DNA from: Metopolophium dirhodum
Lineage: Eukaryota > Arthropoda > Insecta > Hemiptera > Aphididae
Length of the DNA: 64,000 nt
Assembly: GCF_019925205.1 (NCBI RefSeq)
Contig: NC_083563.1
Location: forward strand, 5,890,001 to 5,954,000
Direction of reading: 5' to 3'
Part shown: positions 11,363 to 24,929 of the stretch, in pieces
Numbering within the stretch: the stretch's first letter is position 1
Layout: each line of letters begins with the position of its first letter
The notes under the pieces: model-generated
Database searches by the model: none
Told to the model about the DNA's origin: nothing
The model's input: the letters and a program-made list of their open reading frames with translations, nothing else
Program-made: the position numbers and the translations under genes

Positions 11363-12708
11363 AGATTCTGAGCGGTACGATGAGTGTATTGATTTTACAA
11401 TGATGTGAGTATTTTTTTTTGTTTTTTTTATTTTTTTATTTATTTTTTTATTTTTTTATTTATTTTTTTATTTTTGTGTCTGTCATCACCTTTTAGGACA
11501 GTAAAAGTGCTTGGATTTTCTTCAACAGTAGGAAAGTGAATCTAGTTGGTACTTTGAGGGGTCAAAAATAAAAATTTCTTAATAGTTTTCAAACGTCACG
11601 TGAAAAACAAAAGAAAAATTAAGGAATAACGGGAATTTTTACGTAAAATCTATTTTCAAGAAAATTGGTTTTTGGTGAAACTCTAAAACAAATGACCGTA
11701 GGTACATGAAATTTTGACTGAACGTTTATATTAGCATTTTCTATACACCATAACATTTTCCAAATATTTTGACTTATTTTGAGCTGTTTACGGACATTTT
11801 CAGTTTCCATTTTTTTAGTTTTTTTTCTATAAACATATTTTCTAAAAAAGCTTGAAAATTTAATAGAAGGCTCCTAGGTTATTGTTTCAAAGGCAGATGA
11901 AAAAAATTAAAAATCCTTAATCACAGTTTTTATTTATAAGCATTTAAAGTTCAAATATTGACAAAAAACGGAAAAATCGCGATAATTAGCAAATTATTTT
12001 GAGTTGAGAATTCATAAAAAATTTTCTTTTTAAATCTAAGATTTGAAAATGTAATACAAGATTATCCATAAATTTGTTTACCTTTATTAAAAAAAAAATG
12101 TCTACAAGAAAGTAAAATTAAATTTTTATGAGCGTTTGAAATTCATATTTTTACAACATTTGATATTCACTCGATATCTCATGTAACGATTTTCTTATTT
12201 TGTAATTAAAAAACGTATGACTGTAGATACTTGAAAATTTCACTGAATGTTTGTATTAGCATTTTCTATACACGGTAAAATTTTGAAAATAATTTGACTC
12301 TTTTTGAGCTGTTTACGGACATTGTCAGTTTTCAATTTTTTTAGTTTTTTTTTCTATAAATATCAATAAAATTTTATTTGTTGGGTAAAAAAAGTGTAAA
12401 CATTTAATATAAAGCTCCTGATATATCGATCTAATAGCAGTTGAAAAATATTAAAAATACATAGGTACAATTTTTTTTTATAAGCATTTAAAGTTCAAAT
12501 GTTGACAACATTTATCAAATTTATAATTTATTAATTATTTTGTAGTTAAAAATGTATAAAATGTTTAAATTTTATGGCTAAGGATTGAAAATTTAAAACA
12601 AGGCTCCACGTAAATAAGTTATAATATATAAATTACTTTATTCACAATAATACCATCAAATATACTTGGTAATATCATAGGCTGACTGACCGTTTTCGCT
12701 CAGAATCG
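11363..12708 (+). repeat. Junction repeat (AGATTCTGAGCG...CGCTCAGAATCG), start of unit 1
   Basis: 1346 bp, starting AGATTCTGAGCGG and ending CGCTCAGAATCG, with short inverted termini. A T-rich TTTTTATTTA tract (about 11410-11475) lies near the left end. Several internal segments around TTTGAGCTGTTTACGG are themselves repeated. Homology with the other genomic copies continues about 110 bp beyond the right terminus. No coding capacity seen. Confidence 0.8.
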
Positions 12709-15700
12709 TTTTTCTTATACAATGATATTATCTCATTGAATTCAAATTTAACACCATCCATTACAGTGACCCACTTGTAACCTACTGTACAGCAGAGCGA
12801 CATCCACTTATCCAAATTTTTTAATTTGACAGTCATTTTTTTTAGAGCATTTTAGGATTTTTGAAGGATTTTTAAAGTTTTTAAATCCAGAATTAGAATT
12901 TGAAATTGTATTTAAATATTTTTACATGGTTTTTCATATAAATTGAACAAACTATAATTATATAGATACAGGTAAATAAATATATAATCTAAACCTACCT
13001 ATATAAATAAAAAATAATAGGGTATGATGGAAATTATTGTTTTTCCAGATTTTTTTTAGTGTGTTATTAAAAATTTTTAGTGCATAAAAGCATTTATTTA
13101 GGGCATTAAAATCCCAGGCCTTAGTATTGTGTAATTTACAAAAACAATAATTACTAACAAGTAACAAAATTAACAGTCTTAATTTATTTTGTGTTTATAC
13201 TAAGAAGGTACCTTTTGGTAACTTTTAGGTGGTTAAAAATCAGAAGTTGTAAGTTATAAGTCGTTATCGGTTTTATCTGTAATAATAGTTACCTAACCAT
13301 TGACCATTGTCCATTATTAATTATCATTTTAATATGTATTATACGTGTTATACACTTAAATGTTTTAACGTATACCACTATTTAAATTGAAAAGTCGTTA
13401 TAAAACTAAGGTCGTTATTATGAGTGGATATACGGCGGTTACCCTGTAACCAACTTAAGGTGGTATTGCATAGCAAGTCGAGGGATATTTTCGATTTTTT
13501 TGTCCGAGCGCAGCGCAGCGAGCGAGTATAACGATTGTGAATCAACGGAAAAACTAAGAAAAGTGGTGGTAGTGAATAAACGGAAAAGGTCCGCTTGGGC
13601 TAGTACAGTAGTACCTACCTACATAATACAACTAGGTAACCTATTTGTTTTATAGTAGTGCAAAATAATGTTATTATTATTATTATTTTGAATGAAAATT
13701 ATTTATTTCGTAATGATAAGTTATTTTTTATTGAAGTCAATGTATTAATAATAAAAATACTTCTCTTTTAAACAACCGTTGTCTTCATAATCAAAAATAT
13801 TTTAACGAAAGCACCACCTAACCACAAAATAGATACAAAATATAAAATCGACAATATTATCATTCCTAGAACAATTAAAACTATCACACAAATACACAAT
13901 GATCTTACTCATGCGTATATAGGACCTATTACCTATATATATTTAACTAGCTGCCCATATATATTCGAAATGGGAATTTTCACGTTTCTTATTCATTTAC
14001 CTAATTATTGTCGTATCTTACAACTTAAGCTAAATATCTAAAATGTGTGTTCATATAATTTCTTAAATACCTATTTTTTCCGTGTAATGTCTTATTGTTT
14101 ATTTTAATTGATCTAATGTGTTAAGACTCTAAGTTTAAGTATACAAGTAATGTACAACTTGAAATTGTTTTCTGCCACATATTTAAAATGGCCTAAGCGG
14201 CAACATTTGCTCGAAATGTGGCACCGCTTTCGCCATATACTGTAGTACGCACCCCCACATGATATGTATAATAATAATTAATAATATTATATAATGGAAG
14301 TCACGTTCTCGAAATGCTCCGACGTCCAGTCTCGACCAACGGCGACGCCGCAGCGGATCTATAATGATATAAAGACGAAAACTCACGAGGACCATATATT
14401 ATGGCGTCGTCAAACGATAGTTTCGGAATGATGGTTCGAGCACCCGACCGTCCAAACCGTATGTCTATTTCAAGTACCTAACTGTAGGTTATACCTGGTA
14501 TACCTGCTACCTGCTGTACCTATGTATTAATATTAATATAATTCTACGACGACGACGCATTGGTACCTACATTATTCGATTTCGCGCGGTATTTTATGCG
14601 TTTCACGCTCGCTAATAAAATATGCGTCTACGACACTTGGATAGCATAACATTATACGGGTTCGTGGCATCGAATATTTATTTTAAGTCTAAAAGGTAAA
14701 TTTAAGCCGCAAATGAAAACAAATTTACTTTAAACATCGGCTCAATCGGCGAAATCCGTAACGTGTGTGTGTTCCCGGTTCCGCACTTCCGCGCCGTCGA
14801 CGTGGGTATACGATACTGAACTGAACTGAAAATATTGTAATTTATTACAAATAAAACCGTACGGAACAAAATAATATGTTTTTTGTTTGTGTCCGTTTTG
14901 CCTATTAAAATTTTCAAACCGTCAATCCACTCTGCCATCTGCAACGATTTTGACAATTGCCATAGAATATAATATATTATTATGATGGATATTATATTAC
15001 GTCAGTATAATATGAATCCACGGATATAAATGTATTATAACTTTATATAATATCAAAGAAGTCCGTGTTTACAATTTGTTCGTTGAAATGTAATAATATG
15101 ACGATAACCAAAATAGCTTATAATTTTTAGTTTAATATTATAATAATAATATAAGATATTATTTCAATTATCATTAAGATGGTGTACCTTTGGATATTTG
15201 GATATTAGAAGCACGTACAAGCATATTTTTATAAAAACAAATTATTTTTCTATGAATCATTAAATAATAATAATATGTTATGATAAATAAATATAATTTC
15301 GGCTTTTTAAAATTTTAGCATAAAGCCATAAGGTATACAGTGAATACATCAAATTTACAGTAGCCAGTAGATACCGACTATACCAACTTACTTTAGTGTC
15401 TATACTCTATAGTAACTAGTTTGCAAAATTCCTAGTCAAACATTTTCTCCAAATATACTGCCGAGAACGAAATTAATAATTATTATTTAATATATTTATT
15501 AGTTAATTACCTGCAATCAGGTAAATTTACAGGTCAACAATATGTAGATATTACATATGACAATAAAATCTTGTTGTTTTTCAAACTCATAGGTATCATA
15601 GGTAGGTATATAATATATATTTAGAATTTTATTATTTTTTTGTGTTAAGCTTAAGATGACGCCTCACCCGCATATGTGGTCTATTATATTTTGATTTTAA

Positions 15701-15841
15701 AGCGAATTATGAGTATTTTAAAATTAAAAACGCAATAAAAATTAGTAAGGATTAGGTATGTTAGGTACCAAGCCTCTGCCCCCGTTTCCAGCAAAGTCTA
15801 CACGCCGATAACTATGATTATATATTAGGTATATACCTACC

Positions 15842-15963
15842 CAGTGGATTATCCAGTACCCCCGAAAATTGTTAAATAATAACAACATTTTCATTAATAA
15901 AATTTATCAAAAATTAATATTTAACCCCTCCCCACGAAAAAAATGCTGGATAGTACGCCACTG
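15842..15963. mobile_element. Short hAT-type MITE, unit 1
   Basis: Copy of the 122-bp MITE at 7314-7435, in the same context. Confidence 0.6.
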
Positions 15964-16394
15964 TACCTACTATATACCTATATCATTGGTTCCTGCTGCA
16001 CACGCACACACGATATAGGGTACTCAATGGTCGAAATGGCTCAAGATAAGTGAAGCTAGGGATGCCTTACAATTCAGATTTCCTGATATCATCATAACAT
16101 TCTTCTATTCTTCATCTAACAAAAAAGTAGAGGGATGCCATCCCTCCATCCCCCCCACACTTCGAGCACTGGGGGTACTGAAATATTTATCGCTATAGAA
16201 TATTCTAATAAACCGAATGTTATAAATTATAATATTACTTACCTATGTCTTACACTAAAGATTATCAACACGTCGTAGTAATTTATTTGTCTGTGCCATA
16301 AGACTATCCGAATGTAAATATTCGTATATTCACCATATTATTCAGGAGATATCATAAAATATTTAATATAGGTACCTACCTACCTACCTACCTA

Positions 16395-18726
16395 CAGTGG
16401 CGTAGTTATGGGGGGTGATGATGGGGATAGATCCCCCCCCCAGAGCCTTTTTTTTTTTAAATGTTTAATGTATTGACATATAAAATATATATTATAATAA
16501 TATAATATAATATATTATAATTACGGATTTAATCCACCATGTCCTTATCTTGGCTCTCAAATTATATATTTCGCCTATCATATTATCATTCATGATACAT
16601 TCATACCATGAACTAAGATAATCTATCTTAGTTCATGATTCATACAATCATAGTACGTGAAACGCAACACCATAGATTAACCAAGTGTTTTTCCTACAAA
16701 TACAAATTTCTATTTATAGACATCTGTGGTTTTTTCGATACGTAATAATTGTGATGATAAACTGATAACCACTGACGCAAAACGACCGTTGTTTGATGTG
16801 ACGAGTGACGACGTCTTTTACTACACACGTAATATTATAGTTAATAGTTTTACATAGTTTTCTAATTGTTGACGCCTCTGTGACTGTTTATGTTAAAATT
16901 TATATTTCCATAACTGGTGCAGTGATGCTACACGCCTACACATTTAGTATTTTAGTATGAATATCACTAATGAGCATGAGATTAACAAAAGAAAGAATAC
17001 TATTCTTTCTTTTTTTGTAAAAAAATCAAAAGCTGACGAAGTAAACGAAGATGAGGTAAGATCAGTGTTACATTTAAAAATTAACTTTTAGTAATATTAT
17101 TTATATAAGTTATAATTATATCAATTTGTTCTATTTAATTGAATCCACTGAGTTAACTTCAATTGAGGATAGTGATGGTCGTGGTCTCCCATCTCAAGTT
17201 CCAATTCATGTAAGTTTAGTTATTAATTTATTATACATTTTATAATATGCTTATAGCTTATTGCCTTATGTGTATTTATATAAAAGATTGAAGAACCCTT
17301 GAACATACAGCAATATCACAAAAATGATGTAGGTTTATTCATACAAAGAAATTCAATTTACTACAGATGCAAATTTACTACTTAAAGCTATGGATTCTGA
17401 GTTTATAGTGTCAGTCTATGTTGTTAAGGTATTTTTTTTTTTTATAAATATTGAAATTAAAACAAGTATCTATAGGTAAAAATGTAATTTCTTATGTATT
17501 TAGCTGTTGTTTTCATTTGGTCTTCCTTTATGTAAGCAATTACAAAAAGAAAGGATTGATTTAAAGGAAGCAGTTGACCTGACAAAAGACATTGTTTCAG
17601 AATTGAAATCTATGAGAAGCGAATATGATAACGAGTTCAACAAAATATTCCTACAAGCAAAGGTTAAAAAAATTACACAAATATATGTTAAGTATATACT
17701 AGTTATTTATATAAACATTTAAAAAAAAAAAATAGGCAATGGCTGTTAAAATGGATATTGAGTTGACAGTCAAACGGTTAAATAAAAGACAAACAAATCG
17801 AGCAAATCCATTGTCTGATCAAAAAATGGATGCGGAAACTTACTACAAAATAACTGTTTTTATACCATATGTTGATTATTTCATAACTGAATTGGAAAAT
17901 AGATTTTTGGCACACTCAGACATTTTCAAAGGTAGTTTAATAATATAATATTATATAGTAATATTAACAAATATTATTTATTAGTGTATTTGAAATTGTT
18001 TTACATTTTTAGGGTTTGAGAGTTTATTTTCTTCCAATGTAATTTTGACTGAAGTTGAAGAAACTTCATTTAAGAAATTGGTTGAATTTTACCAACCAGA
18101 TGTGGAAAACTTAGATATTTTACTGGTTGAGCTAAAGTTGTGGAGGCACAAACTAAGCAGATCATCTTATACTGTATCAAAATCAGCTCTTCAAGCGCTT
18201 ATTGAATGTGATGCTAATCTATTTCCTAATATATTTATATTAATCAAAATTTTATGTACATTGTCTGTATCCACTACAACACCTGAGCGGATGTTTTCAT
18301 CCCTAAAAAGAATAAAAACATATTTAAGAAATACCATGTCTGAAGTAAGACTAAAAATCATTAACTTTTTATTCATTGTCATAAAACGATTGTCATTACA
18401 TTTTCATAATAATTAATTAATAATCCTTATTTGTTATTAAACAGGATCGATTGAATGGATTAACTATGTTGGCTGTCCACAAAAACGTACACATTGACAC
18501 AGAGGAGATAATAAACGAGTTAGCCAAAAAACCTAGGATATTGGATTTTATTTTATAAATTATAAAATTTATGGAAATAAAATTTTTGTATTAATGTAAC
18601 TGTGTATAGAATTATGTTTAAAAAAAAAACCTGTTAGGGAGGTGTGGGGGGCTTTGGCCTCCACTTTACGTTTATTCAATTAATTAAATATCCCCCCCCC
18701 AGAACCAAATCATAACTATGCCACTG
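16395..18726 (+). mobile_element. hAT transposon, unit 1
   Basis: Apparently identical to the element at 7867-10198, with the same CAGTGG termini and flanking TACC-type repeats. Shared flanks show it was copied as part of the tandem unit and did not transpose separately. Confidence 0.88.
16957..18558 (+). pseudogene. hAT transposase remnant, unit 1
   Basis: Copy of the gene at 8429-10030 with the same exon pattern. Main exons are 17504-17662, 17736-17931, 18013-18344 and 18445-18558. No difference was seen, so all lesions pre-date the amplification. Confidence 0.8.
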
Positions 18727-19890
18727 CCTACCTGTCTATAGACTCGTCTCATTGAAATGGAAAGCGTGTTGTTTGATTATTATTGTTTGTTTTCATTAAT
18801 TTGGGGGCAACTGCAATGATAATATTATTATCATCATTCATCAGTCATCATTCACTAGAGACGTATCATTATTTTCACGGCTCGGGGCTTATTCTCTCTC
18901 CTCCCTTTATTATTATAAATGTCAATCACGATTAATATTGTATAGGTACCTACAATGCCATATCGCCATGTTAGGTACTATATTAGGTATAAAGTGAAAT
19001 AGACAAACTGAAAAAAAAAAATTCAACTTATGGAAAAGTAAACATATTTTATTAAAAACGAATTTAATCACAGCCACGGTCTTGTAAGACCATGATCTCA
19101 GCCCTCAGGTTACAAAGATCTAATCGGTGCATAAGAACAAGATAAAAAAGGTTTTCCAACAAGTTTACAATATTTGTTAACAATTATAAACGCAAAATAA
19201 ATGTACCGCTCAGGGCGATCGCATCCAAGCCCTCTAAATACTTCTCCATTCCCATTTCTCAGCGTATAATACGAGTAGTTACTTACTTATGCATACAGCC
19301 TTACAAGTTACAGGATGATTTTCCATTCGTCTTAAAAACAACGCTGTGATATAGTCGCGTTATACAGCCACACAGGGTGATACACTAAGCATGATCACTC
19401 GCATTATTTCGTTCAATTTATTTTTTATTCAAATACTGATATTCGGATTTTTTAAATATACTTAAACACCGTATTTCCAAATTCTTGAGACTTTTGTACT
19501 AGGTACTTAAAAAGTGCCCTATGATACACATACTTCTGTAACCTAAAATATAAGAAGACCCTCTTTTCACCATAAATTATTCAGTGCATATTATATTATT
19601 TAATGTTGACATAGGTAGGTTACATAATTCAAAATTTTAACAAGTAGGTACCTAGCCAGTAGGTACTTTCCAACTTTTTCAGTTATTTAATTGTTTATAG
19701 CTTATAATATTAAGTAATAAGGATAATAGCCTTTATAAATGGTTTTGCAAAAATATAAAATACTTGTTATATTGAATCTAGTAGGTATTTACACATTTAT
19801 ACTTGGATCATTTTTACAAATTATAAATGTTGTTATTACGTCTTATATTTGCAAATCTTTTTGCGTTCTCTTCTTACTAATGTAAATTTT

Positions 19891-21236
19891 AGATTCTGAG
19901 CGGTACGATGAGTGTATTGATTTTACAATGATGTGAGTATTTTTTTTTGTTTTTTTTATTTTTTTATTTATTTTTTTATTTTTTTATTTATTTTTTTATT
20001 TTTGTGTCTGTCATCACCTTTTAGGACAGTAAAAGTGCTTGGATTTTCTTCAACAGTAGGAAAGTGAATCTAGTTGGTACTTTGAGGGGTCAAAAATAAA
20101 AATTTCTTAATAGTTTTCAAACGTCACGTGAAAAACAAAAGAAAAATTAAGGAATAACGGGAATTTTTACGTAAAATCTATTTTCAAGAAAATTGGTTTT
20201 TGGTGAAACTCTAAAACAAATGACCGTAGGTACATGAAATTTTGACTGAACGTTTATATTAGCATTTTCTATACACCATAACATTTTCCAAATATTTTGA
20301 CTTATTTTGAGCTGTTTACGGACATTTTCAGTTTCCATTTTTTTAGTTTTTTTTCTATAAACATATTTTCTAAAAAAGCTTGAAAATTTAATAGAAGGCT
20401 CCTAGGTTATTGTTTCAAAGGCAGATGAAAAAAATTAAAAATCCTTAATCACAGTTTTTATTTATAAGCATTTAAAGTTCAAATATTGACAAAAAACGGA
20501 AAAATCGCGATAATTAGCAAATTATTTTGAGTTGAGAATTCATAAAAAATTTTCTTTTTAAATCTAAGATTTGAAAATGTAATACAAGATTATCCATAAA
20601 TTTGTTTACCTTTATTAAAAAAAAAATGTCTACAAGAAAGTAAAATTAAATTTTTATGAGCGTTTGAAATTCATATTTTTACAACATTTGATATTCACTC
20701 GATATCTCATGTAACGATTTTCTTATTTTGTAATTAAAAAACGTATGACTGTAGATACTTGAAAATTTCACTGAATGTTTGTATTAGCATTTTCTATACA
20801 CGGTAAAATTTTGAAAATAATTTGACTCTTTTTGAGCTGTTTACGGACATTGTCAGTTTTCAATTTTTTTAGTTTTTTTTTCTATAAATATCAATAAAAT
20901 TTTATTTGTTGGGTAAAAAAAGTGTAAACATTTAATATAAAGCTCCTGATATATCGATCTAATAGCAGTTGAAAAATATTAAAAATACATAGGTACAATT
21001 TTTTTTTATAAGCATTTAAAGTTCAAATGTTGACAACATTTATCAAATTTATAATTTATTAATTATTTTGTAGTTAAAAATGTATAAAATGTTTAAATTT
21101 TATGGCTAAGGATTGAAAATTTAAAACAAGGCTCCACGTAAATAAGTTATAATATATAAATTACTTTATTCACAATAATACCATCAAATATACTTGGTAA
21201 TATCATAGGCTGACTGACCGTTTTCGCTCAGAATCG
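19891..21236 (+). repeat. Junction repeat, start of unit 2
   Basis: Copy of 11363-12708 with no differences noted. Confidence 0.8.
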
Positions 21237-21433
21237 TTTTTCTTATACAATGATATTATCTCATTGAATTCAAATTTAACACCATCCATTACAGTGACCC
21301 ACTTGTAACCTACTGTACAGCAGAGCGACATCCACTTATCCAAATTTTTTAATTTGACAGTCATTTTTTTTAGAGCATTTTAGGATTTTTGAAGGATTTT
21401 TAAAGTTTTTAAATCCAGAATTAGAATTTGAAA

Positions 21434-22790
21434 CTGTATTTAAATATTTTTACATGCTTGCTTTTACATGGTTTTTCATATAAATTGAACAAACTATAAT
21501 TATATAGATACAGGTAAATAAATATATAATCTAAACCTACCTATATAAAAAATAATAGGGTATGATGGAAATTATTGTTTTTCCAGATTTTTTTTAGTGT
21601 GTTATTCAAAATTTTTAGTGCATAAAAGCATTTATTTAGGGCATTGAAATCCCAGGCCTTAGTATTGTGTAATTTACAAAAACAATAATTATTAACAAGT
21701 AACAAAATTAACAGTTTTAATTTATTTTGTGTTTATACTAAGAAGGTACCTTTTGGTAACTTTTAGGCGGTTAAAAATCAGAAGTTGTAAGTTATAAGTT
21801 GTTATCGGTTTTATCTGTAATAATAGTTACCTAACCATTGACCATTGTCCATTATTAATTATCATTTTAATACGTATTATACGTGTTATACACTTTAACG
21901 TTTTAACGTATACCACTATTTAAATTGAAAAGTCGTTATAAAATTAAGGTCGTTATTATGAGTGGTATACGGCGGTTACCCTGTAACCAACTTAAGGTGG
22001 TGTTGCATAGCAAGTCGAGGGATATTTTCGATTTTTTTGTCCGAGCGCAGCGCAGCGACCGAGTATAACGATTGTGAATCAACGGAAAAACTAAGAAAAG
22101 TGGTGGTAGTGAATAAACGGAAAAGGTCCGCTTGGGCTAGTACAGTAGTACCTACCTACATAATACAACTAGGTAACCTATTTGTTTTATAGTAGTGCAA
22201 AATAATGTTATTATTATTATTATTTTGAATGAAAATTATTTATTTCGTAATGATAAGTTATTTTTTATTGAAGTCAATGTATTAATAATAAAAATACTTC
22301 TCTTTTAAACAACCGTTGTCTTCATAATCAAAAATATTTTAACGAAAGCACCACCTAACCACAAAATAGATACAAAATATAAAATCGACAATATTATCAT
22401 TCCTAGAACAATTAAAACTATCACACAAATACACAATGATCTTACTCATGCGTATATAGGACCTATTACCTATATATATTTAACTAGCTGCCCATATATA
22501 TTCGAAATGGGAATTTTCACGTTTCTTATTCATTTACCTAATTATTGTCGTATCTTACAACTTAAGCTAAATATCTAAAATGTGTGTTCATATAATTTCT
22601 TAAATACCTATTTTTTCCGTGTAATGTCTTATTGTTTATTTTAATTGATCTAATGTGTTAAGACTCTAAGTTTAGGTATACAAGTAATGTACAACTTGAA
22701 ATTGTTTTCTGCCACATATTTAAAATGGCCTAAGCAGCAACATTTGCTCGAAATGTGGCACCGCTTTCGCCATATACTGTGTTACGCACC
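21434..22790. other. B-type variable block, unit 2
   Basis: All differences seen between A and B units lie here. There is a 14-bp insertion creating ACATGCTTGCTTTTACATGG (21453-21472), a 4-bp deletion near 21548, a 1-bp deletion near 21966 (GTGGTATACGG for GTGGATATACGG) and a 2-bp deletion near 22786. About a dozen substitutions also fall here. The 14-bp insertion makes a short direct repeat of TTTTACATG. The 1-bp deletion opens a 76-codon frame (21962-22192) absent from A units; this looks incidental. Confidence 0.85.
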
Positions 22791-24376
22791 CACATGATAT
22801 GTATAATAATAATTAATAATATTATATAATGGAAGTCACGTTCTCGAAATGCTCCGACGTCCAGTCTCGACCAACGGCGACGCCGCAGCGGATCTATAAT
22901 GATATAAAGACGAAAACTCACGAGGACCATATATTATGGCGTCGTCAAACGATAGTTTCGGAATGATGGTTCGAGCACCCGACCGTCCAAACCGTATGTC
23001 TATTTCAAGTACCTAACTGTAGGTTATACCTGGTATACCTGCTACCTGCTGTACCTATGTATTAATATTAATATAATTCTACGACGACGACGCATTGGTA
23101 CCTACATTATTCGATTTCGCGCGGTATTTTATGCGTTTCACGCTCGCTAATAAAATATGCGTCTACGACACTTGGATAGCATAACATTATACGGGTTCGT
23201 GGCATCGAATATTTATTTTAAGTCTAAAAGGTAAATTTAAGCCGCAAATGAAAACAAATTTACTTTAAACATCGGCTCAATCGGCGAAATCCGTAACGTG
23301 TGTGTGTTCCCGGTTCCGCACTTCCGCGCCGTCGACGTGGGTATACGATACTGAACTGAACTGAAAATATTGTAATTTATTACAAATAAAACCGTACGGA
23401 ACAAAATAATATGTTTTTTGTTTGTGTCCGTTTTGCCTATTAAAATTTTCAAACCGTCAATCCACTCTGCCATCTGCAACGATTTTGACAATTGCCATAG
23501 AATATAATATATTATTATGATGGATATTATATTACGTCAGTATAATATGAATCCACGGATATAAATGTATTATAACTTTATATAATATCAAAGAAGTCCG
23601 TGTTTACAATTTGTTCGTTGAAATGTAATAATATGACGATAACCAAAATAGCTTATAATTTTTAGTTTAATATTATAATAATAATATAAGATATTATTTC
23701 AATTATCATTAAGATGGTGTACCTTTGGATATTTGGATATTAGAAGCACGTACAAGCATATTTTTATAAAAACAAATTATTTTTCTATGAATCATTAAAT
23801 AATAATAATATGTTATGATAAATAAATATAATTTCGGCTTTTTAAAATTTTAGCATAAAGCCATAAGGTATACAGTGAATACATCAAATTTACAGTAGCC
23901 AGTAGATACCGACTATACCAACTTACTTTAGTGTCTATACTCTATAGTAACTAGTTTGCAAAATTCCTAGTCAAACATTTTCTCCAAATATACTGCCGAG
24001 AACGAAATTAATAATTATTATTTAATATATTTATTAGTTAATTACCTGCAATCAGGTAAATTTACAGGTCAACAATATGTAGATATTACATATGACAATA
24101 AAATCTTGTTGTTTTTCAAACTCATAGGTATCATAGGTAGGTATATAATATATATTTAGAATTTTATTATTTTTTTGTGTTAAGCTTAAGATGACGCCTC
24201 ACCCGCATATGTGGTCTATTATATTTTGATTTTAAAGCGAATTATGAGTATTTTAAAATTAAAAACGCAATAAAAATTAGTAAGGATTAGGTATGTTAGG
24301 TACCAAGCCTCTGCCCCCGTTTCCAGCAAAGTCTACACGCCGATAACTATGATTATATATTAGGTATATACCTACC

Positions 24377-24498
24377 CAGTGGATTATCCAGTACCCCCGA
24401 AAATTGTTAAATAATAACAACATTTTCATTAATAAAATTTATCAAAAATTAATATTTAACCCCTCCCCACGAAAAAAATGCTGGATAGTACGCCACTG
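24377..24498. mobile_element. Short hAT-type MITE, unit 2
   Basis: Copy of the 122-bp MITE at 7314-7435. Confidence 0.6.
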
Positions 24499-24929
24499 TA
24501 CCTACTATATACCTATATCATTGGTTCCTGCTGCACACGCACACACGATATAGGGTACTCAATGGTCGAAATGGCTCAAGATAAGTGAAGCTAGGGATGC
24601 CTTACAATTCAGATTTCCTGATATCATCATAACATTCTTCTATTCTTCATCTAACAAAAAAGTAGAGGGATGCCATCCCTCCATCCCCCCCACACTTCGA
24701 GCACTGGGGGTACTGAAATATTTATCGCTATAGAATATTCTAATAAACCGAATGTTATAAATTATAATATTACTTACCTATGTCTTACACTAAAGATTAT
24801 CAACACGTCGTAGTAATTTATTTGTCTGTGCCATAAGACTATCCGAATGTAAATATTCGTATATTCACCATATTATTCAGGAGATATCATAAAATATTTA
24901 ATATAGGTACCTACCTACCTACCTACCTA

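Larger units (their letters stand above)
11363..19890. repeat. Array unit 1 (type A, 8528 bp)
   Basis: A full unit measured from the AGATTCTGAGCGG start of one junction repeat to the next. It contains the junction repeat, the variable block in its A state, the CpG-rich block, the short hAT MITE and the hAT element with its decayed transposase gene. Confidence 0.9.

Noticed and set aside
11619..11810. 63-codon minus-strand frame in the junction repeat
   Set aside because: Repeat-internal, AT-biased and without domain.
21962..22192. 76-codon plus-strand frame found only in B units (also 39025-39255)
   Set aside because: It is opened by a single-base deletion relative to A units, has no recognisable domain and crosses the GC-rich patch; best seen as incidental.
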